DNA of 54,952 nt from Pseudomonas sp. GD04091 (GTDB lineage: Bacteria > Pseudomonadota > Gammaproteobacteria > Pseudomonadales > Pseudomonadaceae), in the NCBI RefSeq assembly GCF_029836165.1, contig NZ_JAOEBG010000032.1, positions 1 to 54,952 of the forward strand, given 5' to 3'. The position numbers and the translations under genes were made by a program. Shown in pieces: positions 52,590-54,952 of this stretch (position 1 is its first letter; each line of letters opens with the position of its first letter). Below the pieces are notes generated by a model, which worked only from the letters and a program-made list of their open reading frames with translations, did no database searches and was not told where the DNA came from.

Positions 52590-54194
52590 ATGAGCCAAGA
52601 CACCCTGATCGAAGTCCGCGACCTGGCGGTGGAGTTCCTCACCGGCGAGCAGGTCAACCGCGTGGTCGACGGCATCAGCTTCGACATCCGCAAGGGCGAG
52701 ACCCTGGCCCTGGTCGGCGAAAGCGGCTCGGGCAAGTCGGTGACCGCCCACTCGATCCTGCGCCTGCTGCCCTACCCCCTGGCCCGGCATCCTTCCGGCA
52801 CCATCCATTACGAAGGCAAGGACTTGCTGCACCTGGGCGAGAAGCCCATGCAGCGGATTCGCGGCAACCGCATCGCGATGATCTTCCAAGAGCCGATGAC
52901 CTCGCTGAACCCGCTGCACAGCATCGAGAAGCAGATCAACGAGATCCTGTTGCTGCACAAGGGCCTGACCGGAAAGGAAGCTACCGCACGCACCCTGGAG
53001 CTGCTGGAGCTGGTCGGTATTCCCGAGCCGCACAAGCGCCTGAAAGCCCTGCCCCACGAACTGTCCGGCGGCCAGCGCCAACGCGTGATGATCGCCATGG
53101 CCCTGGCCAACGAGCCTGAACTGCTGATCGCCGACGAGCCCACCACGGCGCTCGACGTGACCGTGCAGTTGAAGATTCTCGACCTGCTCAAGGAGCTGCA
53201 GGCGCGCCTTGGCATGGCCCTGCTGCTGATCAGCCACGACCTCAACCTGGTACGCCGCATCGCCCACCGCGTGTGCGTGATGCAGTGCGGCAAGATCGTC
53301 GAGCAGGCCGACTGCGCCACGCTGTTCAGCAAGCCGCAGCATCCGTATACGCAGATGCTGATCAATGCCGAGCCCAGCGGCGCGCCCGCCGCGAACGCCG
53401 AAGGGGCGCCGTTGCTGGAGGTGAAGGACCTGAAGGTGTGGTTCCCGATCAAGAAGGGGCTGCTGCGCCGGACCGTGGACCATGTGAAGGCCGTGGATGG
53501 GGTGAATTTCAGCCTGCCTCAGGGGCAGACGCTGGGGATCGTTGGCGAGAGTGGATCGGGCAAGTCGACCTTGGGGTTGGCCATCTTGCGGTTGATTTCC
53601 AGCCAGGGTGGCATTCGCTTCCATGGGCAGAATCTTGAAGGGCTGAACCAGAAGGCCGTGCGGCCGCTGCGGCGGGAGATGCAGGTGGTGTTTCAGGACC
53701 CCTTTGGCAGCCTGAGCCCGCGCATGTGCGTGGCGGATATCGTGGGCGAGGGGCTACGGATTCACAAGATCGGCACGCCGGCTGAGCAGGAAGCGGCGAT
53801 TATTGCGGCGCTGGAGGAAGTGGGGCTGGATCCGCGGACGCGGCATCGGTATCCCCATGAGTTTTCTGGGGGGCAGCGGCAGCGGATTGCGATTGCTCGG
53901 GCGTTGGTGTTGAAGCCAGCGTTGATTTTGCTGGATGAGCCGACCTCGGCGCTGGATCGGACGGTGCAGCGGCAGGTGGTTGAGTTGCTGCGGAATTTGC
54001 AGGTTAAGTACAACCTGACTTATCTGTTCATCAGTCATGACCTGGCGGTGGTCAAGGCGTTGAGTCATCAGTTGATGGTGATCAAGCATGGGCAGGTGGT
54101 GGAACAGGGGGATGCTGGGGCTATATTTCATGAGCCGAAGCATGGGTATACGAGGCAGTTGTTGGAGGCGGCGTTTTTAGAGGTAGAGCACTGA
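52590..54194 (+). CDS. yejF: Peptide ABC transporter ATPase YejF (two fused cassettes)
   Basis: A 534-residue protein carrying two complete ABC cassettes. Each has a Walker A (GESGSGKS at about 47 and about 325), a signature (LSGGQRQR, FSGGQRQR) and a Walker B (LLIADEPTTALD, LILLDEPTSALD). It energises YejBE for oligopeptide uptake. The two halves differ in base use. Up to about 53.4 kb codons end mostly in C, and from about 53.5 kb G- and T-ending codons dominate. The frame is intact throughout. It is the last gene of the operon, followed by a repeat that can act as terminator. Confidence 0.94.
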   Translation: MSQDTLIEVRDLAVEFLTGEQVNRVVDGISFDIRKGETLALVGESGSGKSVTAHSILRLLPYPLARHPSGTIHYEGKDLLHLGEKPMQRIRGNRIAMIFQEPMTSLNPLHSIEKQINEILLLHKGLTGKEATARTLELLELVGIPEPHKRLKALPHELSGGQRQRVMIAMALANEPELLIADEPTTALDVTVQLKILDLLKELQARLGMALLLISHDLNLVRRIAHRVCVMQCGKIVEQADCATLFSKPQHPYTQMLINAEPSGAPAANAEGAPLLEVKDLKVWFPIKKGLLRRTVDHVKAVDGVNFSLPQGQTLGIVGESGSGKSTLGLAILRLISSQGGIRFHGQNLEGLNQKAVRPLRREMQVVFQDPFGSLSPRMCVADIVGEGLRIHKIGTPAEQEAAIIAALEEVGLDPRTRHRYPHEFSGGQRQRIAIARALVLKPALILLDEPTSALDRTVQRQVVELLRNLQVKYNLTYLFISHDLAVVKALSHQLMVIKHGQVVEQGDAGAIFHEPKHGYTRQLLEAAFLEVEH

Positions 54195-54283
54195 GATCGC
54201 CGAGGCACTGCTTGCACGCAGCACCTTGGGCCGCGAAAGGCGTGCGAGGCGGTCATGACTTGCGCATCAAGCTAGTATTGCCA

Positions 54284-54324
54284 GGGCCGCTCTGCGGCCC
54301 TTTCGCGGCACAAGGCCGCTCCTG
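54284..54324 (-). repeat. Family-B repeat with terminator-like hairpin
   Basis: GGGCCGC/GCGGCCC (54284-54300) is followed by TTTCGCGGCACAAGGCCGCTCCT, the family-B unit in reverse orientation. Located 90 bp after yejF, it probably ends that transcript. The rest of 54195-54367 holds only degenerate repeat sequence. Confidence 0.8.
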
Positions 54325-54367
54325 TTTGACAGCAGGCAGCTGGCCGCCCTTCGAAAGGAACAAGTTC

Positions 54368-54613
54368 ATGCTGAAGATTGTTCCCGACCCACCCCACAAC
54401 CACCACTCCCTCGAAGACACCATCATCCAGGCCACGGAGTACGCCCTGTGCGCGCAGACCGTGGCGCATCAGGCTGTTCTGCTGCATCCCAAGTCGCCCG
54501 TGTCGGCTCTGGTCATGGCCGCGATGCATGAAATGGAAGCGCTGCGGGTGCTGCTCGAATCGGCGTTGATTCAGGTGCAGATGCCGCAGGTGGAGCCTCG
54601 GACATTGCACTAG
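54368..54613 (+). CDS. DUF6124-like small Pseudomonas protein
   Basis: An 81-residue soluble helical protein beginning MLKIVPDPPHNHHSLEDTII. I recognise this as one of the abundant small Pseudomonas paralogs (DUF6124/DUF3077 type). A helix pair with AEYALCAQTVAHQAVLLH-like composition follows. AAGGAA lies just before the ATG. Function unknown. Confidence 0.8.
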   Translation: MLKIVPDPPHNHHSLEDTIIQATEYALCAQTVAHQAVLLHPKSPVSALVMAAMHEMEALRVLLESALIQVQMPQVEPRTLH

Positions 54614-54645
54614 GGCTTTAGCCATGGGTTGCCTGGGCTGGCCTC

Positions 54646-54671
54646 ATCGCCGGCAAGCCGGCTCCCACAGG
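54646..54671 (+). repeat. REP variant (CCGGCAAGCCGGCTCCCAC)
   Basis: ATCGCCGGCAAGCCGGCTCC and on is a variant of the family-A unit in which the palindromic arms are CCGGC/GCCGG. It lies 33 bp after the DUF6124-like gene. Confidence 0.75.
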
Positions 54672-54761
54672 GGAGCGGCGTGGCTGCGCGGCAGATGCTG
54701 TGTAGCTGATTGCTGGACTACCTGCTCGCCCAGGCACCGATCATTTCAGGGAGATTGAGCC

Positions 54762-54911
54762 ATGAGCACAGACGACACCACGCCCCACACCACCGTGGGC
54801 AAGACCAAGTTCTACCAGGGTGGAACGCGCAGTGCCGTGACCCCCGCCCTGATCGCCGCTGCATGGGTTGGGGATGAAGCACTGACCTCTGGATACATGC
54901 AGGCTCTGTAG
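54762..54911 (+). CDS. Short ORF (49 residues), unknown
   Basis: ATG at 54762 with AGGGAGA 7 bp upstream opens a 49-codon frame: MSTDDTTPHTTVGKTKFYQG and on, through RSAVTPALIAAAWVGDEALTSGYMQAL. The composition is protein-like, with a hydrophobic helix in the second half. Its TAG stop (54909-54911) is supplied by the first bases of a family-B repeat. No family is recognised. Confidence 0.5.
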   Translation: MSTDDTTPHTTVGKTKFYQGGTRSAVTPALIAAAWVGDEALTSGYMQAL

Positions 54912-54952
54912 GAGCGGCCTTGTGTCGCGAAAGGGCCGCAAAGCGGCCCCCG
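54908..54952 (+). repeat. Family-B repeat at the window edge
   Basis: TGTAGGAGCGGCCTTGTGTC and on, continuing to GCGAAAGGGCCGCAAAGCGGCC, matches the copy at 46687-46730. It ends with the window and may extend further. Confidence 0.85.

Noticed and set aside
1..54952. CRISPR array, IS element, prophage or integron
   Set aside because: No regularly spaced repeats, transposase, integrase or attachment-site duplication was recognised. The repeats present are dispersed extragenic palindromes.

Overview
The window looks like a chromosomal segment of a Pseudomonas of the P. putida group. The DNA is GC-rich with C/G-ending codons. Two putida-type extragenic palindrome families recur: one with the core GGGCAAGCCCGCTCCCAC and one with the core GGAGCGGCCTTGTGTCGCG. 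Many genes are classical Pseudomonas types: an mrpA-B-fused Mrp antiporter, a soxR/monooxygenase pair, phnW-phnX, ldcA, and the dnaQ/rnhA/gloB/mltD/yej block. From memory this last block is syntenic with P. aeruginosa PA1807-PA1818. No tRNA, rRNA, CRISPR array, IS element or prophage was seen.

Layout. 0.2-9.7 kb: an rhtA-like exporter, a small lipoprotein, an Xaa-Pro aminopeptidase, a DUF3182/hydrolase pair, the SoxR pair with a recognisable SoxR promoter, a GlxA-type AraC regulator facing an isochorismatase-like hydrolase, and an XRE-cupin regulator facing a second EamA exporter. 9.8-15.9 kb: a six-gene Mrp (Pha) Na+(K+)/H+ antiporter operon with overlapping start/stop codons. 15.9-19.5 kb: small conserved proteins, an unusual chemoreceptor with a C-terminal sensor, and a two-cysteine DksA paralog. 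19.8-36 kb: a five-gene acyl-CoA degradation operon (branched-chain, probably isoleucine type). It is bracketed by two very large DUF6543-type toxin-like genes, one ending in LRRs plus a NEL-type E3 ubiquitin ligase domain, followed by an AraC regulator. 36-39.5 kb: a LysR regulator, phnW and phnX (2-aminoethylphosphonate to acetaldehyde and phosphate), and a ChrR-like flavin reductase. 39.5-46.6 kb: a small protein, ldcA, dnaQ, rnhA, a methyltransferase, gloB and mltD. 46.8-54.2 kb: a YejABEF-type peptide ABC importer with two tandem binding proteins. 54.2-55 kb: a DUF6124-like small protein and a 49-residue ORF set among repeats.

Most notable: (i) an 18-bp palindrome, TGNGCANTATANTGCNCA, occurs twice between the XRE-cupin gene and its exporter and once in front of rhtA 8.4 kb away, overlying probable -10 elements, so one small regulon appears to control two amino-acid-type exporters; (ii) the catabolic operon is flanked by two DUF6543 giants that share an N-terminal plan but have different C-terminal modules; (iii) a SoxR box in a 19-bp spacer is plainly readable; (iv) the second half of yejF shows an abrupt change of codon style. 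Functions are inferred by recognising families from the translations. No database search was possible.
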